The position numbers and the translations under genes were made by a program. Of a stretch of DNA of 64,000 nucleotides, positions 42,929 through 51,972 are shown piece after piece. This DNA is from Egicoccus sp. AB-alg2 (lineage in GTDB: Bacteria; Actinomycetota; Nitriliruptoria; Nitriliruptorales; Nitriliruptoraceae). The notes beneath the pieces were generated by a model that worked only from the letters and a program-made list of their open reading frames with translations, was not told where the DNA came from and ran no database searches. Within the stretch, counting starts at the first letter, position 1. Each line of letters begins with the position of its first letter. The stretch is taken from the NCBI RefSeq assembly GCF_041821065.1, contig NZ_JBGUAX010000008.1, positions 186,001 to 250,000 of the forward strand, given 5' to 3'.

Positions 42929-43237
42929 ATGCCGGGCTTGCTGCGAGGGGTCGCACGCACGGCCGTGGTGGCCGGGACGGCCAGTGCCGTCTCCGGTCGC
43001 GTCCAGCGACGACAGGCGGAGCGGTTCGCGGATCGCGACGCCGAGATCTACGTCGAACGCCAGCAGGCGTACGACCAGCAGATGGCAGCCGCGTACCCGC
43101 CCGCCGCACCGCCACCCGCTCCCGCTGCGCGACCGGACCGGCTGTCGCAACTGGAACGGCTGGGACAGCTGCGCTCGCAGGGGCTGCTCACCGACGAGGA
43201 GTTCCAGGCGGAGAAGGCGAGGTTGCTCGCCTCATGA
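42929..43237 (+). CDS. SHOCT-domain protein
   Basis: This 102-residue protein opens MPGLLRGVARTAVVAGTASAVSGRV, an amphipathic, glycine/alanine-rich helix that may touch membrane. A Pro/Ala linker then leads to the SHOCT tail RLSQLERLGQLRSQGLLTDEEFQAEKARLL. GAGGAGGAGG lies before the ATG. DUF6325-SHOCT pairs suggest that the SHOCT protein oligomerises or anchors its partner. Confidence 0.85.
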   Translation: MPGLLRGVARTAVVAGTASAVSGRVQRRQAERFADRDAEIYVERQQAYDQQMAAAYPPAAPPPAPAARPDRLSQLERLGQLRSQGLLTDEEFQAEKARLLAS

Positions 43238-43301
43238 GCCGGGTGCTCCGCCGCGCAGGGACGGCTCGTTCGGGGTTCTCGGGGACCCGCCCCGCCCGTG
43301 T

Positions 43302-43316
43302 TCACCCGGCGGGTGA
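43302..43316. promoter_or_regulatory. TCACCC/GGGTGA palindromic operator (3-base spacer)
   Basis: TCACCC-GGC-GGGTGA lies 65 bases upstream of the DUF7144 gene at 43382, between it and the SHOCT gene. Confidence 0.7.
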
Positions 43317-43381
43317 GGCGTCGGCGGATCGACCGGCGCATCGTCGAGGTGTCGGAACCCCATCCCTACGGAGGAAGGTCG

Positions 43382-43816
43382 ATGTCACAGACCTACGGCA
43401 CCGAAGCCCGCCGCCGCGCCGTGCCCGAGCAGACCAGCGGTTGGGCGGCCGGGTGGATGGCATTCGCGGCGATCATGATGATCGTCCAGGGCATCTGGTG
43501 GCTGACGGCCGGCTTCATCGCCCTCGTCGACGACCAGTTCTACGTCGTCGGGCAGGAGTACGTGTTCCAGTTCGACCTGACCACGTGGGGCTGGATCCAC
43601 CTGATCGTGGGCGCGGTGGTGCTCGCCGCCGGCATCGGACTGTTCAGCGGGGCCATGTGGGCACGCGTCGTGGGCGTCGTCGTCGCGTCCGTCGCGGCGC
43701 TGATCGCTTTCGCCTGGATCCCCTACTACCCGATCTGGGGTCTGCTGCTGATCGGCGTGTCCGTCGCCGTCATCTGGGCGATCACGGCGCACGGCCACTC
43801 GCTCGAGACCGTTTGA
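43382..43816 (+). CDS. DUF7144-family membrane protein, copy 2
   Basis: This 144-residue protein has four membrane segments. GWMAFAAIMMIVQGIWWLTAG, TTWGWIHLIVGAVVLAAGIGLF and a charged C-terminus fit the DUF7144 pattern, and it is a paralogue of the protein encoded at 34072. GGAGGAAGG precedes the ATG. Both copies have a TCACCC/GGGTGA palindrome upstream. Confidence 0.85.
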   Translation: MSQTYGTEARRRAVPEQTSGWAAGWMAFAAIMMIVQGIWWLTAGFIALVDDQFYVVGQEYVFQFDLTTWGWIHLIVGAVVLAAGIGLFSGAMWARVVGVVVASVAALIAFAWIPYYPIWGLLLIGVSVAVIWAITAHGHSLETV

Positions 43817-43905
43817 CGACGGGTCGGCCCGGCGGCGTTGCGTGCTCGAGGACGCCGCCGGGTCGTGCTCGTCGTGCGAGGTACTCACCCGTCACCGGGG
43901 CGCTG

Positions 43906-44033
43906 CCGGCAAGTTCGCGGACTACGGGATCGACGACGAGTGGGTCAAGGAGGTCGGGGAGAAGATCACGCCCGGCAACCTCTCGCTGGAGGACGAGCAG
44001 GCGCTTCGCGACGCCTTCGGCGCGGCGGCCTGA
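43906..44033 (+). pseudogene. C-terminal remnant of a DUF1269-family gene
   Basis: The residues GKFADYGIDDEWVKEVGEKITPGN match the region of DUF1269 proteins that precedes a conserved strand. The end LSLEDEQALRDAFGAAA matches their C-terminus, but the stretch between them and everything N-terminal is missing. This looks like a decayed, internally deleted copy. A 63-codon frame beginning at 43842 would carry an unrelated, cysteine-containing N-terminus. An intact DUF1269-like gene is at 51316. Confidence 0.65.
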
Positions 44034-44077
44034 CGGCCCCGGACAGGGAGGCCCACGCGCCTTCACCGAGGCCGTGG

Positions 44078-46204
44078 TCAGACCAGCCCGCGACGCCGGG
44101 CGCTGGCCACGGCCTCGCTGCGGCTGCGCGCACCGAGCTTGCGGTAGACCATCCGCACGTGCGACTTCAGCGTGTTCGGGGAGACCCCGAGCTGTTTGGC
44201 GATCTCGGTCTGGTCGAGCCGGCCCTGCAACCGGCGCAGCACCTGCAACTCGCGCTCCGACAGCGGATGGCCGAACTCGTCGGTCAGTTCTGCGAGGCGC
44301 TGCTGCAGCGCGTCCATCCGTGCGAACAGGCGACCGTCGTCGTGTCCGTAGCGGCGCCGCAGCACCTGCGCCTCCGCGAGGACGGTGGCGGCCCGCTCGC
44401 GGTCGCCGCGGTCCAAGGCGAACGCGGCGAGGATGGTGGCGGCGACGATGCCCGGCCACGGGCTGACGGGATCGAAGCGTCTGGCCTGCTGCCACGCCCG
44501 GTCGCGGAGCCGGGCCGCGCCCTCCGGATCGGCGCCGTCGTCGTGGCAGCCGGCCACGAGCAGGGCCGGCCACGTGATCGGATGGTCGGCGAAGCCCAGG
44601 CGTCGTAGGCGTCGCAGCGCTTCCCCGGCCAGCTCCCCGGCCTGTACGGGGTCGCGCTCGAGGACGGCGAGGGTGCTGGTCGTCAACGTGGCCGCCAGGA
44701 CGAGGGGCTGTCCGGCTGCGGCCGTGGCGGCCTCCGTGAAGTACCCGTCCGTGGCGTCGCCTCGGAGGTACGACAACCACGCCAACGCCAGGCGCGCGGA
44801 CGCCTCGCCCGGGGTGGCCCCACCCGCCTCCCGCGCGACCGCCTCACGCACCACCGGCAGCAGATCGGCGATCGGTTGGTAGCTGGCCAGCGCCTGCAGC
44901 ACGGCGAAGGAGGAGATGCCGGACGCGAAGCCGTCGACGGCCTCCCGCACGATCCCTTCCGCGGCCAGCCGTGACCAGGCGGCCAAGGCGTCGGTGTCGC
45001 CGCTGGCGGCGGCGAGCCACGCGATGCTCAGCGCGCGCCGCGGGTCGGCCTGCGTGGTGCCCCACTCCCACGCCCATCGCCATGCGGGCAGGTCGGCGGT
45101 GCGACCCGCCCGCAGCAGGTCGAACCAGTACGAGGGACCGAGCCGTCCCAGCCGCTGCTGGTCGGCGCCCTCGATCGCGTGGTGCAGCGCCTCGGCGAGA
45201 TAGCCGTGGCCCTCGAACCACGCCGCTGCCCGCCGGTGCAGCTGGCGGACCGCCACCTCGCCGTCGACGTCCGCGAGTCGGCGTCGCAGGACGTCCCGTA
45301 CCAGTGGGCGCAGCCGTGCCGTGGACCCGCTGGACGGCAGGGGGACGACGTGCTGCTGTGCACGCGCCCGCGCGAGCAGTGCCTCTGCCTGCGTGGACCC
45401 GGTGACCGCCGCGCAGGCGGCGGTGTCGAGGCGGTCCAGGATGCTGGTGCGATGCAGGAACGTGCGCAGCTCGGCGTCGATCTCCGGCAGGTAGGCGTCC
45501 TCGACGTACTCGGTCAGCGCGTCGCCGATGAGGTCCTCGTCGAACCCCGAGACCGGCCCCGGAACCGTGGCCGCCGAGGCGGCCACGCACAGGGCCCCCG
45601 GCCAGCCGCCGGTGTGTTCCCGCAGGTCGGCGATCCGGTCGACTCCCAGGTCGAGGCCGACGGTGCGTTGCAGCAGCACCGTCGCCTCGAGATCGGTGAA
45701 CGCCAGGTCGTCCGCGTCCAGTCGCTCGGGCTCCGTCACGCCGGGCGGGAGCCAGTCCGGCTCCGTCCTGCTGGCCAGGACGATCGTCAGACGAGGAGAC
45801 GGCGAGGCGACCAGAGCCGTCAGCATCGCCTGGCTCGGCTGGGACGTGACGGCGTCGACGTCGTCGAGCAGGAGCAGTGACGGGCCGGTCGCCCACCCGA
45901 CGGCGGCGAGCAGCCGCGCGCCGAGTTCGCCCGGGTCGTCGGCGGTCGCGTCGAGAGCGAGCCAGGCGACGTGGCGGGTTCCGCGCTCCAGGTGGGCCCA
46001 CTGGGTCAGCAGCGTCGTCTTGCCCCATCCGGCCGGCGCCGTGACCAGTACCCGGGCGTCGCCGGAGGGCAGGCGTCGCAGCAGCCGTGGGCGTCGGAGC
46101 CAGTGCGCCCGGAGGGGTGGCAGGAACGGCGCGGGCGCGGGCCACCGGGCAGCGGCCGTCGCGTCGCGTGATGAGACGTCGTTCGTGGGGTCGGTGCTGG
46201 TCAT
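44078..46204 (-). CDS. LAL/MalT-type LuxR-family ATP-dependent regulator, 1
   Basis: This 708-residue protein has a P-loop APAGWGKTT near 58 and Walker B LLLLDDVDA, then helical repeats and a C-terminal LuxR helix-turn-helix (HPLSERELQVLRRLQ, VSPNTLKSHVRMVYRKLG). LAL regulators bind an inducer and ATP, oligomerise and activate transcription. The start chosen is the ATG at the beginning of MTSTDPTND, with a weak G-rich site; upstream residues look non-coding. It is the last of three tandem LAL genes on this strand. Confidence 0.86.
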   Translation of the reverse strand: MTSTDPTNDVSSRDATAAARWPAPAPFLPPLRAHWLRRPRLLRRLPSGDARVLVTAPAGWGKTTLLTQWAHLERGTRHVAWLALDATADDPGELGARLLAAVGWATGPSLLLLDDVDAVTSQPSQAMLTALVASPSPRLTIVLASRTEPDWLPPGVTEPERLDADDLAFTDLEATVLLQRTVGLDLGVDRIADLREHTGGWPGALCVAASAATVPGPVSGFDEDLIGDALTEYVEDAYLPEIDAELRTFLHRTSILDRLDTAACAAVTGSTQAEALLARARAQQHVVPLPSSGSTARLRPLVRDVLRRRLADVDGEVAVRQLHRRAAAWFEGHGYLAEALHHAIEGADQQRLGRLGPSYWFDLLRAGRTADLPAWRWAWEWGTTQADPRRALSIAWLAAASGDTDALAAWSRLAAEGIVREAVDGFASGISSFAVLQALASYQPIADLLPVVREAVAREAGGATPGEASARLALAWLSYLRGDATDGYFTEAATAAAGQPLVLAATLTTSTLAVLERDPVQAGELAGEALRRLRRLGFADHPITWPALLVAGCHDDGADPEGAARLRDRAWQQARRFDPVSPWPGIVAATILAAFALDRGDRERAATVLAEAQVLRRRYGHDDGRLFARMDALQQRLAELTDEFGHPLSERELQVLRRLQGRLDQTEIAKQLGVSPNTLKSHVRMVYRKLGARSRSEAVASARRRGLV

Positions 46205-46353
46205 GTCGCCCCCGCGACCACGGGTGGACCGGGCGATCCGGCACCACTCCACGACACCACGCCCGGCGCCGAGGCGCCAGGGCACCGTGTCTCTGTCGGT
46301 TCCTGACCTGCGACTCGTGACCTGTGCCCTCGGCGGGACGGCCAGGTGGCGAG

Positions 46354-48921
46354 TCAGAGCACGCCGACCGCGCGGGCGCGGCGGACGGCATTGGCCCGGG
46401 AGTCGACGTCGAGCTTCCGGTAGATGCTCTTGAGGTGTGACTTGACCGTGTTGACGGAGACCTGCAGGTCCTGGGCGATCTCACCGTTGGACCACAGCGG
46501 CAGGCGTTGCAGGACGGCCAGCTCCCGTTCGGTCAGTGACTCGAGCGGTGGCTGCCGGCGTTCGCCGTTGACCGAGCGCTCCACGGCCGGCGGCGCGGCT
46601 GCGGTCGCCGGTCTGCTCGTCGGCCGGTGCAGCGTCATCAGCCCGTGCGTCCTGGCCAGTCGCTCGGCCTCATGACGCAGCCGTTGGGCCTCGGCCACCC
46701 ACCCGCGCCGTCCGGCCAGGGTGGCACGGAGGCGGAGCGTCTGGATGGTCAGTCGCGGACCGGTGCCCGCGGCGGCGCCGCGGAGCAGGTGCTGGGCGAC
46801 GTCGTGGTCACCGCGGCGGGCCGCGAGTTGCGCCGCGATGAGCCGGTCCTCCGGGGCGAGCTCGCCGGCGTCGGCCAGCAATCCCTGATGAAGTTCGGCC
46901 GCATGCTCGTGGTCGCCGAGCACGAGTCGCAGCGCGGCGTGCGCCCGGGCGAGACGCGAGCGGATGCCGGCGCCGGCGTCGACGTCGAGCAGTTCGCTCT
47001 CCAGCCGTGCGAGCGCCCGGTCCGCGCCCGCGACGTCGCCCCGAACGAGCAGGACGTTCGCCAGCAGCACCTCGAGTTCCACACGCACGGGTTGGTCGTG
47101 AACGGCGCTCGTCGACGTCCGCAGCGCCAGCGCCTGCTGGCGGGCGGCGTTGGGGCGACCGCGGTCGAAGGCGATCTGCGCCTGGGCGAGGAGCACGGCC
47201 GCCGGAGGGAGCTCCAGACCCGCCTCCTCGGCGCGCCGCTGCGCGCGCCGGCACAGCAGGTCACCCTCCTCGAGATCGCCGGCGGCCGTGCGTTCCCAGG
47301 CGAGATCACCGAGGATCGCCAGCGCGCGTAGCGGCTGGTTCGAGACGTCGTCGCTGCGGAGCGCGTGCCACAGCGCCCGTCGTGCCGCGTCGTGGTAGCC
47401 GTCGACGCCCAGGGCGACCCCCAGGGTGTGGGCGGTCACGGCGTCGACCGGTCCCCGAAGGTCGGGGTCCTGGCGCAGATGGTCGACGCTGTCTCCCCGC
47501 AATCGTGCCAGCGTCGCCCGTGCCCGACGCACGAACGGCTGGGCGGTCGCGCGGGATCGCGGCCACTCGTCCAGCGTGGCGAGCGTGCTCTCCACGGTGC
47601 CGCGGTCGCCGGCCAGCAGGGCCAGGTCGAGGCGCAACGCGAGCAGCGCGGGGCGTTCGGCGAGGTCCGCGTCGGACACCTGCGTGCACGTGCGCCGCAG
47701 CCACGCCTGACCGCCAGTGGCGAGCAGTTCCGGCAGGTGCTCCTCCAGCAGGCGCATGGCGGTCGGCCGGTCGCCGGCGGCCAAGGCCTGCTCCACGGCA
47801 CCGTGCCAGCGTCCCTGTCTGGTGAGCCACGTCGCGGCACGACCGTGGAGTACCGCCTCGCGGGCAGGATGCTCGGTGCGCAACTCTTCCAGCAACACCT
47901 GCCGCAGCAGACCGTGGTGACGGAACCGACCACCGTGTTCCACCGGCACCACCAACCCGGCGTTGACGAAGCGAGCGAGCGCGGCATCACCCTCGCGGCC
48001 CAGCACCGCGTCGCACAGCGCGGGCGTCAACTGTGGCAGCACGGCGGTGTCGCGCAGGCGTCGGCGGTCCTCGCCCCGTAGGTCCGCCAGCACCTCCTGC
48101 TCGACGTACGCGGCGATGGACCGGCTGACCCGGGGCAGATCGTCGGCCCCGTGGCGGAGGTCGACGGCCGCGAGGTGGACCGCGGCTGGCCACCCCTCGG
48201 TCGACTCCCACACCGCACGTGCGGTCGAATCGTCGACGCTGGCCCCGTGGACCTCGGCCAGGTAGGCGGCGGTCTCCTCCAGCGTGAACGCGAGCGGTTG
48301 CGGACCGATCTCCTGCACCCGGTCGAGGACGCGGAGCCGCTCGGATCGGATCGCCGGGTGCCAACGCGCGATGACCGCCAGGTCGGCGTGCGCGGGCAGC
48401 CGCTCGAGCAGTAGGCGCAGGATCTGGCCGGCGCCGGCTCGCAGCGCCGTGCCGCCGTCGTCGACGACCAGCACGAACCGCTCGCCGGTGTTCTCGAGCG
48501 CGTGCACGGCGGCACCGACGGCGGTCACGACGTCGTCGCCTCGGGACCCGGCTGCTACGCCACCGTCGATGCCGGTGGCACGTTCGACGCCGGCGAGCAG
48601 GGTCTGCGCCGCCCGGTCGGCGCGACGATCTGCCTCGTCGAGGTTGACCCACGCGGTCGGCCGGCCGAGGTCGCGGACCGCATCGGCGATGGCGGTCGTC
48701 TTGCCGAAGCCGGCCGGCGCGGTGGCCACGACCACCGCGCGTCGTGTGAGGGCGTCGACGACCAGTGCATCCAGACGCGGACGCCGCAGGGCCCACGACG
48801 GTCGCGGGGGGATGCTCACCTTGGCTCGCGGGACGAGCCGGAACGGGCCGGTTCTGGCCGGTCGGGTGAGCGTCACGAGGCTGGAGGGCGCAGACGGCGA
48901 GCGGTCCATGGGAACCTTCAT
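46354..48921 (-). CDS. LAL/MalT-type LuxR-family ATP-dependent regulator, 2
   Basis: This 855-residue regulator is the largest of three. P-loop APAGFGKTT lies near 68 and FVLVVDDGG near 150. A long tetratricopeptide-like middle region is followed by the C-terminal HTH (LESLTERELAVLQRLPLW, VSVNTVKSHLKSIYRKLDV). It is separate from regulator 1 by 149 bases. An imperfect TCACCC-G-GGGTGA site lies 49 bases upstream, so it may respond to or control the regional operator family. Confidence 0.87.
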   Translation of the reverse strand: MKVPMDRSPSAPSSLVTLTRPARTGPFRLVPRAKVSIPPRPSWALRRPRLDALVVDALTRRAVVVATAPAGFGKTTAIADAVRDLGRPTAWVNLDEADRRADRAAQTLLAGVERATGIDGGVAAGSRGDDVVTAVGAAVHALENTGERFVLVVDDGGTALRAGAGQILRLLLERLPAHADLAVIARWHPAIRSERLRVLDRVQEIGPQPLAFTLEETAAYLAEVHGASVDDSTARAVWESTEGWPAAVHLAAVDLRHGADDLPRVSRSIAAYVEQEVLADLRGEDRRRLRDTAVLPQLTPALCDAVLGREGDAALARFVNAGLVVPVEHGGRFRHHGLLRQVLLEELRTEHPAREAVLHGRAATWLTRQGRWHGAVEQALAAGDRPTAMRLLEEHLPELLATGGQAWLRRTCTQVSDADLAERPALLALRLDLALLAGDRGTVESTLATLDEWPRSRATAQPFVRRARATLARLRGDSVDHLRQDPDLRGPVDAVTAHTLGVALGVDGYHDAARRALWHALRSDDVSNQPLRALAILGDLAWERTAAGDLEEGDLLCRRAQRRAEEAGLELPPAAVLLAQAQIAFDRGRPNAARQQALALRTSTSAVHDQPVRVELEVLLANVLLVRGDVAGADRALARLESELLDVDAGAGIRSRLARAHAALRLVLGDHEHAAELHQGLLADAGELAPEDRLIAAQLAARRGDHDVAQHLLRGAAAGTGPRLTIQTLRLRATLAGRRGWVAEAQRLRHEAERLARTHGLMTLHRPTSRPATAAAPPAVERSVNGERRQPPLESLTERELAVLQRLPLWSNGEIAQDLQVSVNTVKSHLKSIYRKLDVDSRANAVRRARAVGVL

Positions 48922-48969
48922 GTGCGGAGCACCTCGTGGGTACCGAGCGGCCGGGTGAGGCGGCAGGAG

Positions 48970-48982
48970 TCACCCGGGGTGA
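48970..48982. promoter_or_regulatory. TCACCC/GGGTGA-type operator (1-base spacer)
   Basis: TCACCC-G-GGGTGA lies upstream of LAL regulator 2; an isolated GGGTGA half-site is found 20 bases away. The short spacer makes it a weaker member. Confidence 0.45.
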
Positions 48983-49024
48983 AATCCGCGTAGGGCCGGT
49001 GGTCCATCGGCGGGTCCGCACGAT

Positions 49025-51205
49025 TCACGGCGAGACCTCGAGCAGCCCGAGCTCGCGGGCTCGGGTGATCGCCTGTTCGCGCGTGGCGACGCCGAGCTTG
49101 CGGTAGATCGCCCGCAGGTGCGTCTTGATCGTGTTCGGTGACACGTACAACGCCTCGGCGACCTCACGACGCGAGCGCTGCACCGCGAGTTGGCGCAGGA
49201 TGTCCAGTTCGCGCTCGGTCAGCTGCGACGCCCCCGAGCCCTCGCGGATCTCCAGGCGTTGCAGCTGGGGGTCGAGGAAGAGGACGGGGACGGCCCCGGG
49301 GTCCGCCGCCCCCGCCAGCGCCTGCCGGGCCGTCTCGAGTGACCGTCGCACGCCCCGCCAGCGGTGTGAGCGCCGCTCGTCCTCGGCGGCGGTCAGCGCC
49401 GCCGTGAGGTCGGCGAGCCACCAGTGCCGCCGACCCGCCAGCGTCGCCGCGGTCTCGCGGGCCTCTCGCGTGCCTTCGTCGTCGTCCGCCCACGCCCGCG
49501 TCAGCGCCCACAGCAGCAGTTCGAGGGTGCGGTCGAGGCTCGGCAGGGTGCCGAGGGCGACGTCACCGGGCACGCTGACGGCCAGCACGCGTGCCTGCTC
49601 GGAGTCGCCGTGCTGGTAGGCGACGAACGCGCGCACCGCCGTGGAGTCCGCCGGGTCGACCCTCCCGTCGACCGACACCGGTCCACGGGCGAGGAACTCG
49701 ATCATCGCCCTCAGGCGGCGCGCCCGCGGTCCGCTCCAGCCGAGGTGCGCCGTGGCGCCGGGTGGGGGGTGAGCCGGCGTGTCGTCCAGCCGGAGGAGGC
49801 GGTCCCGGGCAGCCGCCACCTCGCCGGCGTCCAGGAGCGTGAGCGCCTCGAGCATCGCGAGGCCGCGCGCCAGCGCGTTGCGGCGATCGGCCGGGAGCTC
49901 GCCGGGCAGTCGCGCCATCGCCAGGAACCGCTCACGGGCGTCGCCGTCCTGCAACGCGAGGGCGGCCTCGGCACTCAGGAGGTACAGCTCGGGGTCCGAC
50001 GCCGTCAGGCGCTGCGGCAGCGACTCGACGGCCGCCAGAAGTCGGACGTGCTGGCCCCGACCGAGCAGTTCGTCGCCGTGGCCACGCAGCAGCCACGCCA
50101 GCAACCGCGGCTGGTGCCCCCACGTCGCGTACGTGAGCGCCTCCTCGAGCAGATCGTGTCTGGCGCACCAGCGTGCGGCGCGGTCCAGGACGAGATCGAC
50201 GCGCTGGGGCTGCGTGCGCTTGGCGAGAGCCAGCAGCCAGTCGTGCAGCAGCGGATGCAACCGCAGCCAACTGCCCGTCTCGGTGTATTCCAGGTCGGTC
50301 CACGGCCACGACTGCAAGGCCCGCAGCTGGCGGGCGACGTCGGGGCGTCCGGTGGCGGCTTCGCACAGGGAGACCGAGAGGCGCTCGAGTGGGGCCGTGT
50401 CGACGAGGAAGGTCTGCAGGGCGTCGTCGATGGTGGGGAGAACCTCCGAGGTGAGGTAGGCGTCGATGTCCGGGTGGTCGCCACCTGCGCGTCTGAGGCT
50501 CGCCCCGGGGTCGTCGGCCGAGCGCGCCGCCAGGCCGACCAACTGCAGCCCGGCAGGCCAGCCGTCGAGCCGGCGGGTCACGTCGGCGATCGTGTCCCGG
50601 TCGACTTCGAGGCCGAGGCTGGTGCGCAGCAGCGCGCTCGCCTCGCCGACGTCGAAGCGCAGGTCGTCGGGCCCGATCTCGGCGATGGCGAGCCACGAGC
50701 GCAGGCGCGGGACGCCGATCGGCGGGCGCGTGCGGGAAGTGAGGACGACATGTGCGCCCGAGGGCAGCGACTCGACGAGGCGCCGGACGAGGTGGAGCAC
50801 ACCCTCGTCTGCGGCGTCCAGACCATCCAGGATCGTGACCACCTCCCGGCCGTGGTGTCGCAGGCGATCCACGATCCGGTCGACCGCCGCCTCGGGCGGG
50901 AGGTCGAGCAGTCCGTCACCGCCTGCGGCGTCACGGCCGGTGCCGCCGAGTCCTTCGGCGAGCGCGCCGACGAACCGGCGGGGCTGGTCGCCGACGCGGA
51001 GGTCGACCCACGTGTAGTCACGCCGGGTGTCGGTCTGGCGCATCCACTCGAGCACGGCGCAGGTCTTGCCGTAGCCGGCCGGCGCCTCCAGCAACACGAG
51101 CGGCCGGTCGATCGCGGCTTCCAGACACTCGACGATCCGTGGTCGAGGCAGGAGGTGATCCGCGGCCGGTTGTGCAGCCGTGTCTGGTGCCTGCAGGATC
51201 GTCAT
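49025..51205 (-). CDS. LAL/MalT-type LuxR-family ATP-dependent regulator, 3
   Basis: This 726-residue protein has APAGYGKTC near 41 (Cys in place of Ser/Thr at the last position), TILDGLDAADE near 125, helical repeats and a C-terminal HTH (SQLTERELDILRQLA, VSPNTIKTHLRAIYRKLG). It is the 5'-most of the three tandem genes. The three differ in length and middle region, so they are old paralogues, not recent duplicates. It is likely an inducer-responsive activator. Confidence 0.86.
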   Translation of the reverse strand: MTILQAPDTAAQPAADHLLPRPRIVECLEAAIDRPLVLLEAPAGYGKTCAVLEWMRQTDTRRDYTWVDLRVGDQPRRFVGALAEGLGGTGRDAAGGDGLLDLPPEAAVDRIVDRLRHHGREVVTILDGLDAADEGVLHLVRRLVESLPSGAHVVLTSRTRPPIGVPRLRSWLAIAEIGPDDLRFDVGEASALLRTSLGLEVDRDTIADVTRRLDGWPAGLQLVGLAARSADDPGASLRRAGGDHPDIDAYLTSEVLPTIDDALQTFLVDTAPLERLSVSLCEAATGRPDVARQLRALQSWPWTDLEYTETGSWLRLHPLLHDWLLALAKRTQPQRVDLVLDRAARWCARHDLLEEALTYATWGHQPRLLAWLLRGHGDELLGRGQHVRLLAAVESLPQRLTASDPELYLLSAEAALALQDGDARERFLAMARLPGELPADRRNALARGLAMLEALTLLDAGEVAAARDRLLRLDDTPAHPPPGATAHLGWSGPRARRLRAMIEFLARGPVSVDGRVDPADSTAVRAFVAYQHGDSEQARVLAVSVPGDVALGTLPSLDRTLELLLWALTRAWADDDEGTREARETAATLAGRRHWWLADLTAALTAAEDERRSHRWRGVRRSLETARQALAGAADPGAVPVLFLDPQLQRLEIREGSGASQLTERELDILRQLAVQRSRREVAEALYVSPNTIKTHLRAIYRKLGVATREQAITRARELGLLEVSP

Positions 51206-51315
51206 CGCGGGTCACGGCTCGAGAGTTCGGCAGTGCTGGTCACTGTGCGCGGATCGCGGCCCGACTGCCGAGGGCCGACGTCCCAGCACTCGCTCCCACG
51301 CGGACCCGGCTCGAG

Positions 51316-51801
51316 TCACACCTCGTCGTCGACGAGAGCGCTGTCGCCGCCGAACGTGTCGGTCAGGGTGATCGGCGTTCGCTCGCCGAGCCACAGTGGG
51401 AACAGGTCGCCCGGGGCGTCGCGGACCGCCGCGAAGAGTTCGTCGGCGAGGTCGTCGACGAGGAAGAGGACCACGACGTCGCCGGGCGAGACGCCGCGAG
51501 ACACGGCGTCGGCCCACTCGGGCGTCAGCCGCCAGCGGTCCAGCCTCGCCGCCGCGGCGTCGACGGTCGCCGCCGGCAGACCCAGCCAGCGCGGCCACAG
51601 CAGCAGGCCGACCAGCAGGCCCCAGAACGCGCCGTGCGCGCTGGGACGCGGCTCCAGGGTGAGCCGCTCGTCCGGGCGCCGGTGCAGGACCGCGAGATCG
51701 TGCAGGCCGACGGCATCGCGATCGGCGAGCACCTCCAGCCGCGCGCAGAAACGGCTGGCCGCGGACTGGTCGTCGAAGACCACCGCGCCCAGGGCCGACA
51801 C
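51316..51801 (-). CDS. DUF1269-like membrane-associated protein
   Basis: This 161-residue protein has an N-terminal ferredoxin-like region (GAVVFDDQSAASRF) and a hydrophobic hairpin (GAFWGLLVGLLLWPRWLGLP near 78). SRGVSPGDVVVLFLVDD follows, the segment of DUF1269 just before its C-terminus. The function is unknown. GGAGGAGG precedes the GTG. A TCACCC/GGGTGA operator lies 55 bases upstream. Confidence 0.78.
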   Translation of the reverse strand: MSALGAVVFDDQSAASRFCARLEVLADRDAVGLHDLAVLHRRPDERLTLEPRPSAHGAFWGLLVGLLLWPRWLGLPAATVDAAAARLDRWRLTPEWADAVSRGVSPGDVVVLFLVDDLADELFAAVRDAPGDLFPLWLGERTPITLTDTFGGDSALVDDEV

Positions 51802-51855
51802 GACCGCCTCCTCCGCCGACTGCCGCGAGCATCGGTTCCGGGGCGCGCCCTGGCT

Positions 51856-51870
51856 TCACCCGCGGGGTGA
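51856..51870. promoter_or_regulatory. TCACCC/GGGTGA palindromic operator (3-base spacer)
   Basis: TCACCC-GCG-GGGTGA lies between the divergent DUF1269-like and TetR genes, nearer the former, and is the right-most clear member of the set. Confidence 0.65.
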
Positions 51871-51972
51871 GCCGAGCGTGCGCGCGAACGGCGCGTGCGG
51901 CACGGGGTCGCGCGTCCAAGGGCCGATCGGCGCAGCCGCCTTGACCTGTCGACGCGCGGGACGGAGACTTCG

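Noticed and set aside
33951-43316. The TCACCC/GGGTGA palindromes as transcription terminators
   Set aside because: Several lie in divergent regions where no transcript ends, they have short arms and lack T-runs, and they are placed at promoters.
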